A stretch of DNA of 64,000 nucleotides, taken from the NCBI RefSeq assembly GCF_017939615.1, contig NZ_JAGKSR010000001.1:1550001-1614000 (forward strand), given 5' to 3'. Source of the DNA: Microbacterium sp. BLY. GTDB taxonomy: Bacteria > Actinomycetota > Actinomycetes > Actinomycetales > Microbacteriaceae. Position numbers and translations under genes: made by a program. Positions 31,945 to 40,087 of this stretch are shown here, piece after piece; within the stretch, counting starts at the first letter, position 1, and each line of letters opens with the position of its first letter. The notes under the pieces are model-generated. The model was not told the origin of the DNA and did no database searches. It saw only the letters and a list, made by a program, of their open reading frames with translations.

Positions 31945-32543
31945 CCGATCACCACGATGACGACCAGGTGCGCCGCCTGGGTCTGGAGCCCGGCGACCTG
32001 GACGGGCACACGATCGAGGAGCTCAGCGACTACCTCGAGGCCGGACGCACGCCGAGGAACGCCGCGATCGAGGAGTCGCCCGGGTGCCGGCTTGCGCTCG
32101 ACGCCCTGGAGCGGCTGCACGGTCTCGGCGGGGCGCTGATGGTCACCGAGGAGTCGTCCGCGGCTCCGGCGGACGAGGGCTGGATCGACAGGATCCTCAG
32201 CGGCATCGCGATGGACGCGCAGGCCGGCCGGCGCATCCCCTACGCCGGTGACGACCCGGATGTCGACTTCGGGATCACCGAGGGGGCGGTTCGCGGCCTG
32301 GTCCGCGCCGCGGAGGAGGCCATCCCCGGTGTGCTCGTCGGCCGGTGCCGGCTGGACGGCGACGTGACCGCGCCGGGAGCGCCCGTCCGGGTCTCCATCG
32401 ACGCGAGCGTGCGCCACGGTGACCCGCTCCGGGCCGTCGCGGACGGCCTGCGCGCCGAGGTCGATGCGCGGCTGCGGCGCCACACCACCCTGCAGGTCGA
32501 AGCGATCGACGTCGCGATCACCGACGTCCGGGAGGGAGCGTGA
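31941..32543 (+). CDS. Asp23-domain protein coupled to the ECF sigma factor
   Basis: A 200-residue protein. The N-terminal ~100 residues (GDLDGHTIEELSDYLEAG and SPGCRLALDALERLHGLGG) are helical and sit where an anti-sigma domain would be expected, but have no HxxxCxxC zinc motif. The C-terminal half (~115-198) is Asp23-like: GAVRGLVRAAEEAIPGVLVGRCRL and VRVSIDASVRHGDPLRAVADGL. It overlaps the sigma stop by 4 nt. A role as anti-sigma or sensor linking envelope stress to the sigma factor is possible but only inferred from position. Confidence 0.75.
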   Translation: MTDHHDDDQVRRLGLEPGDLDGHTIEELSDYLEAGRTPRNAAIEESPGCRLALDALERLHGLGGALMVTEESSAAPADEGWIDRILSGIAMDAQAGRRIPYAGDDPDVDFGITEGAVRGLVRAAEEAIPGVLVGRCRLDGDVTAPGAPVRVSIDASVRHGDPLRAVADGLRAEVDARLRRHTTLQVEAIDVAITDVREGA

Positions 32544-32929
32544 TGAGCGGGTTCGAGATGACGGCGGACGCGCGGGCGGATCTCGCGACCCGCCTCGAAG
32601 CGGCGCTGCGTGCCTGCTCCGGCGTCCGCGGGGTGTACCGCTCGGGGTCGCTGGTGTCCACCGTGCTCCGGGCCGGCGCCGCGGCGCTGGGAGGACGGAC
32701 GGGCACCGAGCCCGTCGTGTCGGTGACCGCAGGGGAGCGGGGCGTGGTGGTCGAGGCCGCGATCGGCGTGGATGGGCGCACGCCCGCCCTCGCGACCCTG
32801 CGGCACGCCCGTGCCGCGGTGGACGCGGTGCTGCGCGCGCAGGACCTGCCGCGGGAGAGCCTCGCGCTGACGGTGGTCCACGTGCAGGGACACCAGGAGC
32901 GGGAGGCGGGAGAGCGCCGCCGGCCGTGA
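32543..32929 (+). CDS. Asp23-like protein
   Basis: A 128-residue protein with an Asp23-like run: ADLATRLEAALRACSGVRGVYRSG, VSVTAGERGVVVEAAIGVDG, then LALTVVHVQGH. The ATG at 32543 overlaps the preceding TGA; a GTG at 32540 is in frame. It is the last gene of the sigma operon, and its stop is buried in a convergent terminator. Confidence 0.65.
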   Translation: MSGFEMTADARADLATRLEAALRACSGVRGVYRSGSLVSTVLRAGAAALGGRTGTEPVVSVTAGERGVVVEAAIGVDGRTPALATLRHARAAVDAVLRAQDLPRESLALTVVHVQGHQEREAGERRRP

Positions 32930-32946
32930 CGCGGTCGGCGGCGCTC
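32912..32946. terminator. Convergent terminator at the end of the sigma operon
   Basis: GAGCGCCGCCGGCC (32912-32925) pairs with GGTCGGCGGCGCTC (32933-32946), one mismatch, 7-nt loop. It overlaps the stop codon of the Asp23-like gene and precedes the 3' end of the opposing oxidoreductase gene. Confidence 0.7.
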
Positions 32947-32952
32947 CGCACC

Positions 32953-33798
32953 TCACCGCAGAGCGCGGAGGCCGTCGACGAGCGGCGTGGTCGGGCGTCC
33001 GATCAGACGGCGCAGTGTGCCGTCGGTGTCGGCGAGCGCCCCGTCGCGGATCCCGGAGTCGAGGGCGACGACGAATCCGGCCGTACCCTCGTCCAGGCCC
33101 GCGGCCCGCAGTGCGGCGAGCTGCTCGTCCGCGGAGAGCGGCACGAACGACACGTCGCGTCCCGTGACCTCGGACATCGCGGCGGCGAGCTCGCTGTAGG
33201 TCCACGCCACGTCACCGCCCAGTTCGTACACCGCGCCCTCGTGGCCGTCCTCGGTGGCGACGACGGCCGCCGCCTCGGCGAAGTCCCGGCGGCTGGCGGA
33301 GGCGACGCGGCCGTCCCCGGTGCCGGAGCTGAGCACACCGGTCTCCGCCGCGCGGGCGAGGTCGGCGGCGTAGTTCTCGGTGTACCAGTTGTTGCGGAGG
33401 ATCACCGCGGGGATCCCGGCGGCGGCGATGAGCTCCTCGGTGGCCTTGTGCTCCGGCGCCAGGACGAGGGAGCTCGTCGTCGCCTTCGGAGCGCTCGTGT
33501 AGACGAGCTTCGAGACGCCGGCGTCCTTCGCCGCATCGATCACGGCCTTGTGCTGCGCGACGCGCTGGCCGACCTCGGACCCGGAGACGAGCACGACGGT
33601 GTCGACGCCGTCGACGGCCGCGGCCACGGATTCCGGGTCGGTGTAATCCAGATGCACGACGGGGACACCGAGGTCGGCGCCCTTGGCGACGTCGCGGGCG
33701 CCCGCGCGGATGGTCTGCGCGTCGACGCCGCGTGCGAGGAGCGCGTCGATGATGAGGCGGCCGAGGTGGCCGGTGGAACCGGTGACGAGGATGGTCAT
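32953..33798 (-). CDS. NmrA/QorB-type NAD(P)H-binding oxidoreductase
   Basis: A 281-residue atypical short-chain dehydrogenase fold protein. The N-terminal dinucleotide motif TGSTGHLGRLIIDAL (residues ~6-20) is followed by LDYTDPESVAAAVDGVDTVVLVSG, typical of QorB-like quinone oxidoreductases. The ATG at 33798 begins right at the Rossmann strand, with AAAGGACTGCC as ribosome-binding site. The gene is divergent from an HxlR regulator, a common pairing for electrophile/quinone-responsive systems, suggesting that the regulator controls it (inference). Confidence 0.9.
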   Translation of the reverse strand: MTILVTGSTGHLGRLIIDALLARGVDAQTIRAGARDVAKGADLGVPVVHLDYTDPESVAAAVDGVDTVVLVSGSEVGQRVAQHKAVIDAAKDAGVSKLVYTSAPKATTSSLVLAPEHKATEELIAAAGIPAVILRNNWYTENYAADLARAAETGVLSSGTGDGRVASASRRDFAEAAAVVATEDGHEGAVYELGGDVAWTYSELAAAMSEVTGRDVSFVPLSADEQLAALRAAGLDEGTAGFVVALDSGIRDGALADTDGTLRRLIGRPTTPLVDGLRALR

Positions 33799-33863
33799 GG
33801 CAGTCCTTTCGTTGCTGACATCTGCGACAACCCCCGGGCCCTCCACGCGCATTCCTGCCAGGA

Positions 33864-33891
33864 GGTACCCACTTTTCGGTAAGGTACCCAC
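33864..33891 (+). promoter_or_regulatory. Two GGTACCCAC repeats at the HxlR start (operator candidate)
   Basis: GGTACCCAC at 33864-33872 and 33883-33891 are 19 bp apart; GGTACC is itself a palindrome. The second copy overlaps TAAGGT (33880-33885), which stands 6 nt before the ATG as a leaderless -10. An HxlR dimer bound here would block its own transcription and could affect the divergent oxidoreductase. Confidence 0.5.
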
Positions 33892-34257
33892 ATGGTGGTG
33901 AGTTTTGCGCAGATCCGGGGATCGCAGCCGGCACTTTTCGATCAGGGGTGTGGGACGCGTGTCGTCCTCGACCACATCATGAGCAAGTGGGGCGTGCTGG
34001 TGCTCTCGTGCCTCTCCGACGGGACCCGTCGCTGGGGCGAGCTGCGCCGCGAGGTGGACGGCATCAGCGAGAAGATGCTCGCCTCCACGCTGCGCACGCT
34101 CACGGACGACGGGCTCGTGCATCGCGAATCGCTGCCGACTGTGCCCCCGCACGTGGAGTACAGCCTGACGCCGCTGGGCCGCGACCTCATGGAGCGGATG
34201 CTGCCGTTGATGGAGTGGGTGGCGGCGCACGCCGACGGCATGCTGGGCCGCGACTGA
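33892..34257 (+). CDS. HxlR family transcriptional regulator
   Basis: A 121-residue winged-helix regulator with the HxlR domain (~residues 18-110): a single redox-capable Cys near the N-terminus (FDQGCGTRVVLDHI), then SKWGVLVLSCLSDGTRRWGELRREVDGIS (in part: LSDGTRRWGELRREVDGIS) and the wing HVEYSLTPLGRDL. Several HxlR proteins sense electrophiles through this Cys (family knowledge). The start ATG is leaderless by the -10 spacing; GTG 33898 is an in-frame alternative. Confidence 0.92.
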   Translation: MVVSFAQIRGSQPALFDQGCGTRVVLDHIMSKWGVLVLSCLSDGTRRWGELRREVDGISEKMLASTLRTLTDDGLVHRESLPTVPPHVEYSLTPLGRDLMERMLPLMEWVAAHADGMLGRD

Positions 34258-34262
34258 CCGAC

Positions 34263-34307
34263 GGAATCCTTCGCAGCGCGTCGGAAGTAACGCGGAATCC
34301 GTCGCAG
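34263..34307 (+). repeat. 31-bp-spaced direct repeat upstream of the APC permease
   Basis: GGAATCC-n-TCGCAG occurs at 34263-34276 and 34294-34307. The start-to-start distance of 31 bp is three helical turns, so two regulators could bind the same face. It precedes the promoter at 34319. Confidence 0.55.
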
Positions 34308-34318
34308 AAAGAAAAGGA

Positions 34319-34348
34319 TTGACGGGATACCGCAGGTCCCCCTACTGT
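34319..34348 (+). promoter_or_regulatory. Promoter of the APC permease gene (leaderless)
   Basis: TTGACG (34319-34324), 18 bp, TACTGT (34343-34348), then 7 nt to the ATG at 34356. No ribosome-binding site is present, so the transcript should start at or next to the initiation codon. Confidence 0.65.
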
Positions 34349-34355
34349 TCAGAAC

Positions 34356-35894
34356 ATGGCTACGACGCCCATTCACCTGGAACGACCCGACGGCAAGGGA
34401 TTGGCCGCAGGCACGCTCGGCCTGTGGGGATCCACCGTCATCGGTCTGGCCTCCACGGCCCCCGTCTATTCGCTCGTCGCGACGCTCGGATTCGTCGTGC
34501 TCGCCGTCGGCGCGCAGGCTCCGATCGCCTTCATCATCGCCTTCGTGCCGATGCTGCTGATCGCCTTCGCCTACCGCGAGCTCAACAACGCCGTCCCCGA
34601 CTGCGGCACCACCTTCACGTGGGGCACGAAGGCCTTCGGGCCCTGGGTGGGCTGGATGGGCGGCTGGGGCGTCGCGGTCGCCGGCATGGTCGTGCTCGCG
34701 AACCTGGCGCAGATCGCCTCGGTGTACTTCTGGTCGCTGATCGGTCAGGACCTCGAGAACAACGACTGGCGGGTCGTCGTGGTGGCCGTCCTCTTCATCG
34801 CGGCGATGACCTGGGTGAGCTGGCGGGGCGTCGAGATCGGCGAGCGCATCCAGAACGTCCTGCTCGCGATCCAGTACCTCGCCCTGGCGATCTTCATCGT
34901 CGCCGCCCTCTGGCAGTTCTTCACGGGGGACGCCCCCGACGCCACCCCGTTCTCGTGGGAGTGGCTGAACCCGTTCGCGTTCACCGACTGGTCGGGCTTC
35001 ACCGAGGCCATCCTCCTCGCGCTCTTCATCTACTGGGGTTGGGACACCTGCCTCGCCCTGAATGAGGAGACGAAGGACCCGAAGCGCATCCCCGGCCGGG
35101 CCGCGGTGCTCACCTGCGTCATCCTCCTGGTGACCTACGTCGCCGTGACGATCGCCGCGATGATGTACGCCGGTCTGGGGGAGGACGGCACGGGCCTGGG
35201 CAACGAGGCCAATGCGGACGACTTCTTCCTGGCCATCAAGGACGGCCTGCTCGGACCGTTCGGGTGGGTGCTCGTGGTCGCGGTCATCATCTCCGCGATC
35301 TCGTCCACCCAGACGACGATCCTCCCGACGGCCCGCGGCACCCTCGCGATGGGCGTGTACCGGGCGCTCCCGGCGAAGTTCAAGGAGGTGCACCCCGTCT
35401 ACAAGACGCCGTCGTTCTCGACCATCGTCATGGGCGTCGTGGCATCCCTCTACTACGTGGGGATGACCCTCATCAGCGACAACATCCTGCAGGACTCGAT
35501 CCTGTCGCTCGGCCTCGCGATCGCCTTCTACTACGCCATCACGGGCTTCGCCTGCGTCTGGTACTTCCGGGCCGACTTGCGCCGCTCGACGCGCGACCTC
35601 TTCTTCAAGGGCATCTTCCCGGTGCTGGGCGCGCTGCTGCTGACCGGGGCGTTCATCCAGTCGGCGATTGACATGTGGGATGTCGACTACGGCTACACCG
35701 TGCTCTTCGGCATCGGTGGCACGTTCGTGATCGGCATCGGATCGCTCGCGATCGGTCTCGTCCTGATGTTCCTCTGGTACCTCTTCCCGCGGTCGAAGCG
35801 GTTCTTCCGCGGCGAGAGCCTGAACCGCGACACCGAGGTGATGGTGCCGGAGGAGCCGGGCGCGATGATCCGGTCGGTCGACGGCGGCATCTGA
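34356..35894 (+). CDS. APC superfamily amino acid permease
   Basis: A 512-residue multi-pass transporter with about 12 helices. The first helix carries GLWGSTVIGLASTAPVYSLVATLGF (in part: STVIGLASTAPVYSLVATL), where the broken helix 1 forms the substrate site, and YRELNNAVPDCGTTFTW is the family loop after helix 2. The tail is hydrophilic. It likely imports an amino acid or polyamine, with no clue to which. It is monocistronic, with its own leaderless promoter and a direct repeat that may bind a regulator. Confidence 0.9.
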   Translation: MATTPIHLERPDGKGLAAGTLGLWGSTVIGLASTAPVYSLVATLGFVVLAVGAQAPIAFIIAFVPMLLIAFAYRELNNAVPDCGTTFTWGTKAFGPWVGWMGGWGVAVAGMVVLANLAQIASVYFWSLIGQDLENNDWRVVVVAVLFIAAMTWVSWRGVEIGERIQNVLLAIQYLALAIFIVAALWQFFTGDAPDATPFSWEWLNPFAFTDWSGFTEAILLALFIYWGWDTCLALNEETKDPKRIPGRAAVLTCVILLVTYVAVTIAAMMYAGLGEDGTGLGNEANADDFFLAIKDGLLGPFGWVLVVAVIISAISSTQTTILPTARGTLAMGVYRALPAKFKEVHPVYKTPSFSTIVMGVVASLYYVGMTLISDNILQDSILSLGLAIAFYYAITGFACVWYFRADLRRSTRDLFFKGIFPVLGALLLTGAFIQSAIDMWDVDYGYTVLFGIGGTFVIGIGSLAIGLVLMFLWYLFPRSKRFFRGESLNRDTEVMVPEEPGAMIRSVDGGI

Positions 35895-35918
35895 CGCAGG
35901 GTGCGCGCGCGGCTGTCC

Positions 35919-35924
35919 TAGGCT
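35919..35924 (+). promoter_or_regulatory. -10 element of leaderless promoter for truA
   Basis: TAGGCT is followed by 6 nt (GGCTCC) and the GTG start at 35931, with no ribosome-binding site. Confidence 0.5.
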
Positions 35925-35930
35925 GGCTCC

Positions 35931-36779
35931 GTGCGCATCCGGCTCGACATCGCCTACGACGGCACCCACTTCCGCGGGTGGGCCACGCAGCCCACGCTCC
36001 GCACGGTCCAGGGGACACTGGAGGCGGCGCTCGCCCGGATCGTCGGCTCCGACGTGCGGTTCGTCGTCGCGGGGCGGACCGATGCCGGCGTGCATGCGAG
36101 CGGGCAGGTGGCGCACGTCGACCTCGACGACGCCCAGTGGGCGCGGATCCAGGCGCGGCACGGCCGTGCCGCCGAGGACCCGGCGGGCAGCATTGCGGCG
36201 CGGATGCGCGGCGTGCTCGGCGCCTACCCGGACGTGACCGTCACCCGCTCCTCCCTCGCTCCGGAGGGGTTCGACGCCCGATTCTCCGCCGTCTGGCGGC
36301 GCTACCGCTACCGCCTGGCCGACGACCTCGCCGGCTATGACCCGCTGCGGCGTCTCGACACCACGACGATCCGCGGTCGGCTGCACGCGGAGGCCATGGA
36401 CGCCGCCGCCCGGACGCTCATCGGGCTGCATGACTTCGCGGCGTACTGCAAGCCGCGGGAGGAGGCCACGACGATCCGCACGCTGCTGGACTACCGGTGG
36501 GCGCGGGACACCGAGGGAGTGCTGGTGGCGGAGGTCAAGGCGGACGCGTTCTGCCACAGCATGGTGCGGGCCCTCGTCGGCGCGTGCGCGGCCGTGGGGG
36601 AGGGGCGCCTCGACGTGGGCGATCTCGTGGTGCTCCGCGACGCGCTGACCAGGACGAGCGAGTTCAAGGTGCTCGCGGCCCGCGGCCTCACCCTCACCGA
36701 GGTGGGATACCCCGCCGACGACCTCCTCGCCGCCCGCGCGGCGCAGACGCGCGCCCGTCGCGACCACGAGACCGACTGA
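35931..36779 (+). CDS. truA: tRNA pseudouridine synthase A (positions 38-40)
   Basis: A 282-residue enzyme that isomerises U38-U40 in the anticodon arm. The catalytic Asp lies in the signature VAGRTDAGVHASGQVAHVDL (residues ~45-63; Asp50). RLDIAYDGTHFRGWATQP opens the protein, and FCHSMVRALVGACAAVGEG is the conserved C-terminal RNA-contact helix. The length is slightly above E. coli TruA because of an insertion near residue 75. In many actinobacteria truA lies near rplM-rpsI, as here (one gene apart). Confidence 0.95.
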   Translation: MRIRLDIAYDGTHFRGWATQPTLRTVQGTLEAALARIVGSDVRFVVAGRTDAGVHASGQVAHVDLDDAQWARIQARHGRAAEDPAGSIAARMRGVLGAYPDVTVTRSSLAPEGFDARFSAVWRRYRYRLADDLAGYDPLRRLDTTTIRGRLHAEAMDAAARTLIGLHDFAAYCKPREEATTIRTLLDYRWARDTEGVLVAEVKADAFCHSMVRALVGACAAVGEGRLDVGDLVVLRDALTRTSEFKVLAARGLTLTEVGYPADDLLAARAAQTRARRDHETD

Positions 36780-36831
36780 TCCTCGGAATCGGAGCCGGGG
36801 CACAGATGGGGCGGGTAGCGTGGGGACGATC

Positions 36832-37500
36832 ATGAAGGTCATCTCCTACAACCTGCGCAAGCACCGGGCCGCCGGCGAGCTCGCGGCGCTCGTCGATGAG
36901 CATGATCCCGACATCCTCTGCCTGCAGGAGTGCGACGTCCCGGAGCTGCCGGACCGGATCGGCGGTCTCGTGCTGGCGGATGCGACGCAGGGCAACCGCC
37001 TCGGACTCGCGCTGTTCTACCGCGAGAGCACCTATCGACTGCAGGGCATCCGCACCCTCGGCCTGAAGAAGTCGCTGCACGACCGGATCGCCAAGCCGGC
37101 CCACGAGCGCGTGCTCGGCGCGCGCCTGCGCGACATCGACGACGGCGGCGAGTTCATCGTCGCCTCCTTCCACGCCGCCCCGCTGACGGCGCTGAACTCG
37201 CTGCGCCGCCACCAGATCCGCGCGGCTCTCGCGGAGCTCGCCAGCCTCGGCGAAGGCCTCCCGCAGCTCATGGTCGGGGACTACAACTACCCCGTCTTCA
37301 AGGAGAACCTCGGGCAGGCGGTCCGCGACCAGGGCTACGCGCTCTCCCTCAGCGACGACCACACCTACACGCGGTACCGCGTCTTCCGCGGACACTACGA
37401 CTTCGCCACCTCGTCCGGCTTCGAGATCGAGCGCATCACCACGCTGCCGCAGCGGTCCAGCGACCACCGGCCGATCCTCGTGACCGTCCGGCCGGACTGA
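36832..37500 (+). CDS. Endonuclease/exonuclease/phosphatase family protein
   Basis: A 222-residue metal-dependent phosphodiesterase fold with the EEP motifs: KVISYNLRKH (Asn), DILCLQECDV (Glu, metal ligand), VASFHAA (His), MVGDYNYP (Asp, Asn) and the C-terminal SSDHRPILV (Asp-His). All catalytic residues are kept. There is no signal peptide, so it is cytoplasmic. The ATG at 36832 lies 10 nt after TAGCGT (36816-36821), a short-leader promoter. The substrate is unknown (nucleic acid, phospholipid or sugar phosphate). Confidence 0.88.
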   Translation: MKVISYNLRKHRAAGELAALVDEHDPDILCLQECDVPELPDRIGGLVLADATQGNRLGLALFYRESTYRLQGIRTLGLKKSLHDRIAKPAHERVLGARLRDIDDGGEFIVASFHAAPLTALNSLRRHQIRAALAELASLGEGLPQLMVGDYNYPVFKENLGQAVRDQGYALSLSDDHTYTRYRVFRGHYDFATSSGFEIERITTLPQRSSDHRPILVTVRPD

Positions 37501-37515
37501 CGTCGCCGGACGGGT

Positions 37516-37544
37516 TTGGGAATGCCGTTCCGGTGGCGTATGCT
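37516..37544 (+). promoter_or_regulatory. rplM-rpsI promoter and structured leader
   Basis: TTGGGA (37516-37521), 17 bp, TATGCT (37539-37544). The ~135-nt leader (to 37687) folds into at least two hairpins (CTTCCC...GGGGAAG near 37559-37579; GTTC-TCCC...GGGA-GAAC near 37611-37632). Ribosomal-protein leaders of this type often bind the encoded protein for autoregulation (inference). Confidence 0.6.
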
Positions 37545-37687
37545 GACTCTTTGGTGCCCTTCCCTGCCTGCGGGGAAGACGCACATCCGAACGTGAGCCC
37601 TCCACTGGCGTGTTCCTCCCCGTAGGGAAGAACCACCCCGGAGTGGGATTCACGAACACCTCCGTTCGACAAGAAAGCAGCACTATC

Positions 37688-38134
37688 GTGACGCGCACTT
37701 ACACCCCCAAGGCTGGCGAAGTCCAGCGCGACTGGGTCGTCATCGACGCCACCGACGTCGTTCTCGGCCGTCTGGCTTCGCACGCGGCGACGCTCCTGCG
37801 TGGCAAGCACAAGCCGACCTTCGCCAACCACATCGACTCGGGTGACTTCGTCATCATCGTGAACGCCGACAAGGTCGCGCTCACCGGTCAGAAGCTCCAG
37901 AAGAAGATGGCCTACCGCCACTCCGGCTACCCGGGTGGCCTCAAGGCCGTCAGCTACGCCGAGCTCCTCGAGAAGAACCCGGTCCGTGCCGTGGAGAAGG
38001 CCATCCGTGGCATGCTCCCGAAGAACAGCCTGGGCCGCCAGCAGCTGTCGAAGCTGAAGGTGTACGCCGGTGCCGAGCACCCGCACGCCGCGCAGCAGCC
38101 CCAGCCGTACACCCTCGACCAGGTCGCCCAGTAA
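37688..38134 (+). CDS. rplM: 50S ribosomal protein L13
   Basis: A 148-residue ribosomal protein of normal length. It begins with the actinobacterial [20 protein letters not shown] and contains [21 protein letters not shown] and the family signature region [24 protein letters not shown] (in part: [14 protein letters not shown]). The GTG at 37688 is chosen by family length; the longer reading runs through the leader. It is co-transcribed with rpsI 26 nt downstream. Confidence 0.97.
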   Translation: MTRTYTPKAGEVQRDWVVIDATDVVLGRLASHAATLLRGKHKPTFANHIDSGDFVIIVNADKVALTGQKLQKKMAYRHSGYPGGLKAVSYAELLEKNPVRAVEKAIRGMLPKNSLGRQQLSKLKVYAGAEHPHAAQQPQPYTLDQVAQ

Positions 38135-38160
38135 GCGCCGTACAGACTAAGGACATACTC

Positions 38161-38646
38161 GTGGCTGACATCCAGGACTCCACCGAAAACCTCCAGAACT
38201 TCTCGACGTCGACCCCGGAGACCGACGCGGTCGAGGCGGCTCCCCGCCCCGTGCTGAACGTCCCCGGCGCCGCTGTCGGCCGTCGCAAGCAGGCCATCGC
38301 CCGCGTGCGTCTGGTTCCCGGCTCGGGCACCATCACGGTCAACGGCCGCACGCTCGAGGACTACTTCCCGAACAAGCTGCACCAGCAGCTGATCAACGAC
38401 CCGTTCACCGCGCTGAACCTCGCCGGTGCCTACGACGTGATCGCCCGCATCTCGGGTGGTGGCGACTCCGGCCAGGCCGGCGCCCTGCGTCTCGGCATCG
38501 CCCGTGCCCTCAACGGCATCGACGCGGAGAACAACCGTCCGACCCTGAAGAAGGCCGGCTTCCTCTCGCGTGACGCTCGCGTCAAGGAGCGCAAGAAGGC
38601 CGGACTCAAGAAGGCCCGTAAGGCGCCTCAGTACTCGAAGCGTTAA
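38161..38646 (+). CDS. rpsI: 30S ribosomal protein S9
   Basis: A 161-residue S9 with a ~38-residue acidic/polar N-terminal extension typical of actinobacteria. The core begins [19 protein letters not shown]; the C-terminal RKAPQYSKR tail reaches the P site and contacts tRNA. The GTG at 38161 follows AAGGA. It pairs with rplM in the usual order; glmM follows after 14 nt. Confidence 0.97.
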   Translation: MADIQDSTENLQNFSTSTPETDAVEAAPRPVLNVPGAAVGRRKQAIARVRLVPGSGTITVNGRTLEDYFPNKLHQQLINDPFTALNLAGAYDVIARISGGGDSGQAGALRLGIARALNGIDAENNRPTLKKAGFLSRDARVKERKKAGLKKARKAPQYSKR

Positions 38647-38660
38647 GGTCCACTGCTCCG

Positions 38661-40019
38661 ATGCCGATCTTTGGCACGGACGGCGTGCGAGGACTCGCCA
38701 ATGGCATCCTCACCGCCGACCTGGCGCTCACCCTGGCCCAGGCGACTGCTGTCGTCCTGGGCCAGGGCCGTACTGCGGAGGCTCGCAAGGCCGAAGGCAA
38801 GCGACTCACCGCAGTAGTCGCCCGTGACCCCCGGGTCTCCGGACACTTCCTGACCGCCGCCGTCTCCGCGGGTCTCGCCTCCTCCGGAGTCGACGTCCTC
38901 GAGGCCGGGGTCATCCCCACGCCCGCTCTGGCGTTCCTTGTCGCGGACCGCGACGCCGACTTCGGCGTCATGATCTCCGCGTCGCACAACGCGGCACCCG
39001 ACAACGGCATCAAGATCTTCGCCCGCGGCGGTCGCAAGCTCCCCGACATCGTGGAGCAGCGGATCGAAGAGGCCATGCACGGCGAGATGCTGCGTCCCAC
39101 CGGCGCCGGCGTCGGCCGCATCGACCGCTTCTCCGATGCGGAGGACCGGTACGTGGTGCACCTGCTCGGCTCGCTGCCCCACCGGCTCGACGGGGTCCAC
39201 GTGGTGCTCGACTGCGCCCACGGCGCGGCCTCCGGCGTCTCTCCCGAGACGTTCCGCGACGCCGGTGCCGAGGTCACGGTCATCGGTGCCGACCCCGACG
39301 GGTGGAACATCAACGACGGCGTCGGCTCCACGCACCTCGACAACCTCGCGGAGGCGGTCGTCCGGCTCGGTGCCGACGTCGGCATCGCCCACGACGGCGA
39401 CGCGGACCGCTGCCTGGCCGTCGACGCGCAGGGCAATGTCGTCGACGGCGACCAGATCATGGCGATCCTGGCCCTGTCGATGAAGGAGCGCGGCCGTCTC
39501 ACCGACGACACGCTCGTCGCGACGGTCATGAGCAACCTCGGTCTGCACGTCGCGATGCGCGAGCACGGCATCACGGTGCGCCAGACGGCCGTCGGAGACC
39601 GGTACGTGCTCGAGGACATGAACGAGGGCGGCTACGCCCTCGGGGGCGAGCAGTCCGGCCACGTCATCATGAGCGAGTACGCCACCACGGGTGACGGTCT
39701 GCTCACGGGCCTGCACCTGGTGGCCGAGATGGCACGCCAGGGCAAGTCGCTCGCAGAGCTGGCGTCGGTCATGACGGTCTACCCGCAGCTGCTGATCAAC
39801 GTCCGCGACGTCGACAAGGATCGCGTCGCGGATGACGAGGTCGTGCAGCAGGCGGTGCGCGATGTCGAGGCCGAGCTCGGTGACACCGGGCGTGTGCTGC
39901 TGCGCAAGTCCGGCACCGAGCCGCTCGTGCGGGTGATGGTCGAGGCGGCCGACTCCGAGTCGGCCCGGGCCTATGCCGAGCGCCTCGCGGCGGTCGTGCA
40001 GGAGCGCCTGGCGCTCTAG
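38661..40019 (+). CDS. glmM: Phosphoglucosamine mutase
   Basis: A 452-residue alpha-D-phosphohexomutase that converts glucosamine-6-phosphate to glucosamine-1-phosphate for UDP-GlcNAc. It starts with the family sequence [12 protein letters not shown]. The phosphoserine loop [16 protein letters not shown] has the active Ser near residue 105, the Mg-binding [11 protein letters not shown] is near residues 244-254, and [18 protein letters not shown] and the phosphate-binding [14 protein letters not shown] (C-terminal) follow. The gene lies right after rpsI, the usual actinobacterial order, and supplies precursor for peptidoglycan and for the amino-sugar glycan encoded downstream. Confidence 0.97.
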   Translation: MPIFGTDGVRGLANGILTADLALTLAQATAVVLGQGRTAEARKAEGKRLTAVVARDPRVSGHFLTAAVSAGLASSGVDVLEAGVIPTPALAFLVADRDADFGVMISASHNAAPDNGIKIFARGGRKLPDIVEQRIEEAMHGEMLRPTGAGVGRIDRFSDAEDRYVVHLLGSLPHRLDGVHVVLDCAHGAASGVSPETFRDAGAEVTVIGADPDGWNINDGVGSTHLDNLAEAVVRLGADVGIAHDGDADRCLAVDAQGNVVDGDQIMAILALSMKERGRLTDDTLVATVMSNLGLHVAMREHGITVRQTAVGDRYVLEDMNEGGYALGGEQSGHVIMSEYATTGDGLLTGLHLVAEMARQGKSLAELASVMTVYPQLLINVRDVDKDRVADDEVVQQAVRDVEAELGDTGRVLLRKSGTEPLVRVMVEAADSESARAYAERLAAVVQERLAL

Positions 40020-40031
40020 GACGCGTTTCTC

Positions 40032-40067
40032 CGAACCGGTCGGTCGCCTCGGCGGCCGGCCGGTTCG
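40032..40067. terminator. Convergent terminator between glmM and the glycosyltransferase gene
   Basis: CGAACCGG (40032-40039) pairs with CCGGTTCG (40060-40067), with additional imperfect GC pairing inside and a TCGG tip. It ends both glmM and the oppositely oriented gene. Confidence 0.65.
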
Positions 40068-40087
40068 TCGTCTGCGGGGACCGCGTG

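Noticed and set aside
31941..32543. Classical zinc-binding anti-sigma factor after the ECF sigma gene
   Set aside because: No HxxxCxxC motif and no transmembrane helix; the C-terminal half is Asp23-like, so only a possible sigma partner is claimed.
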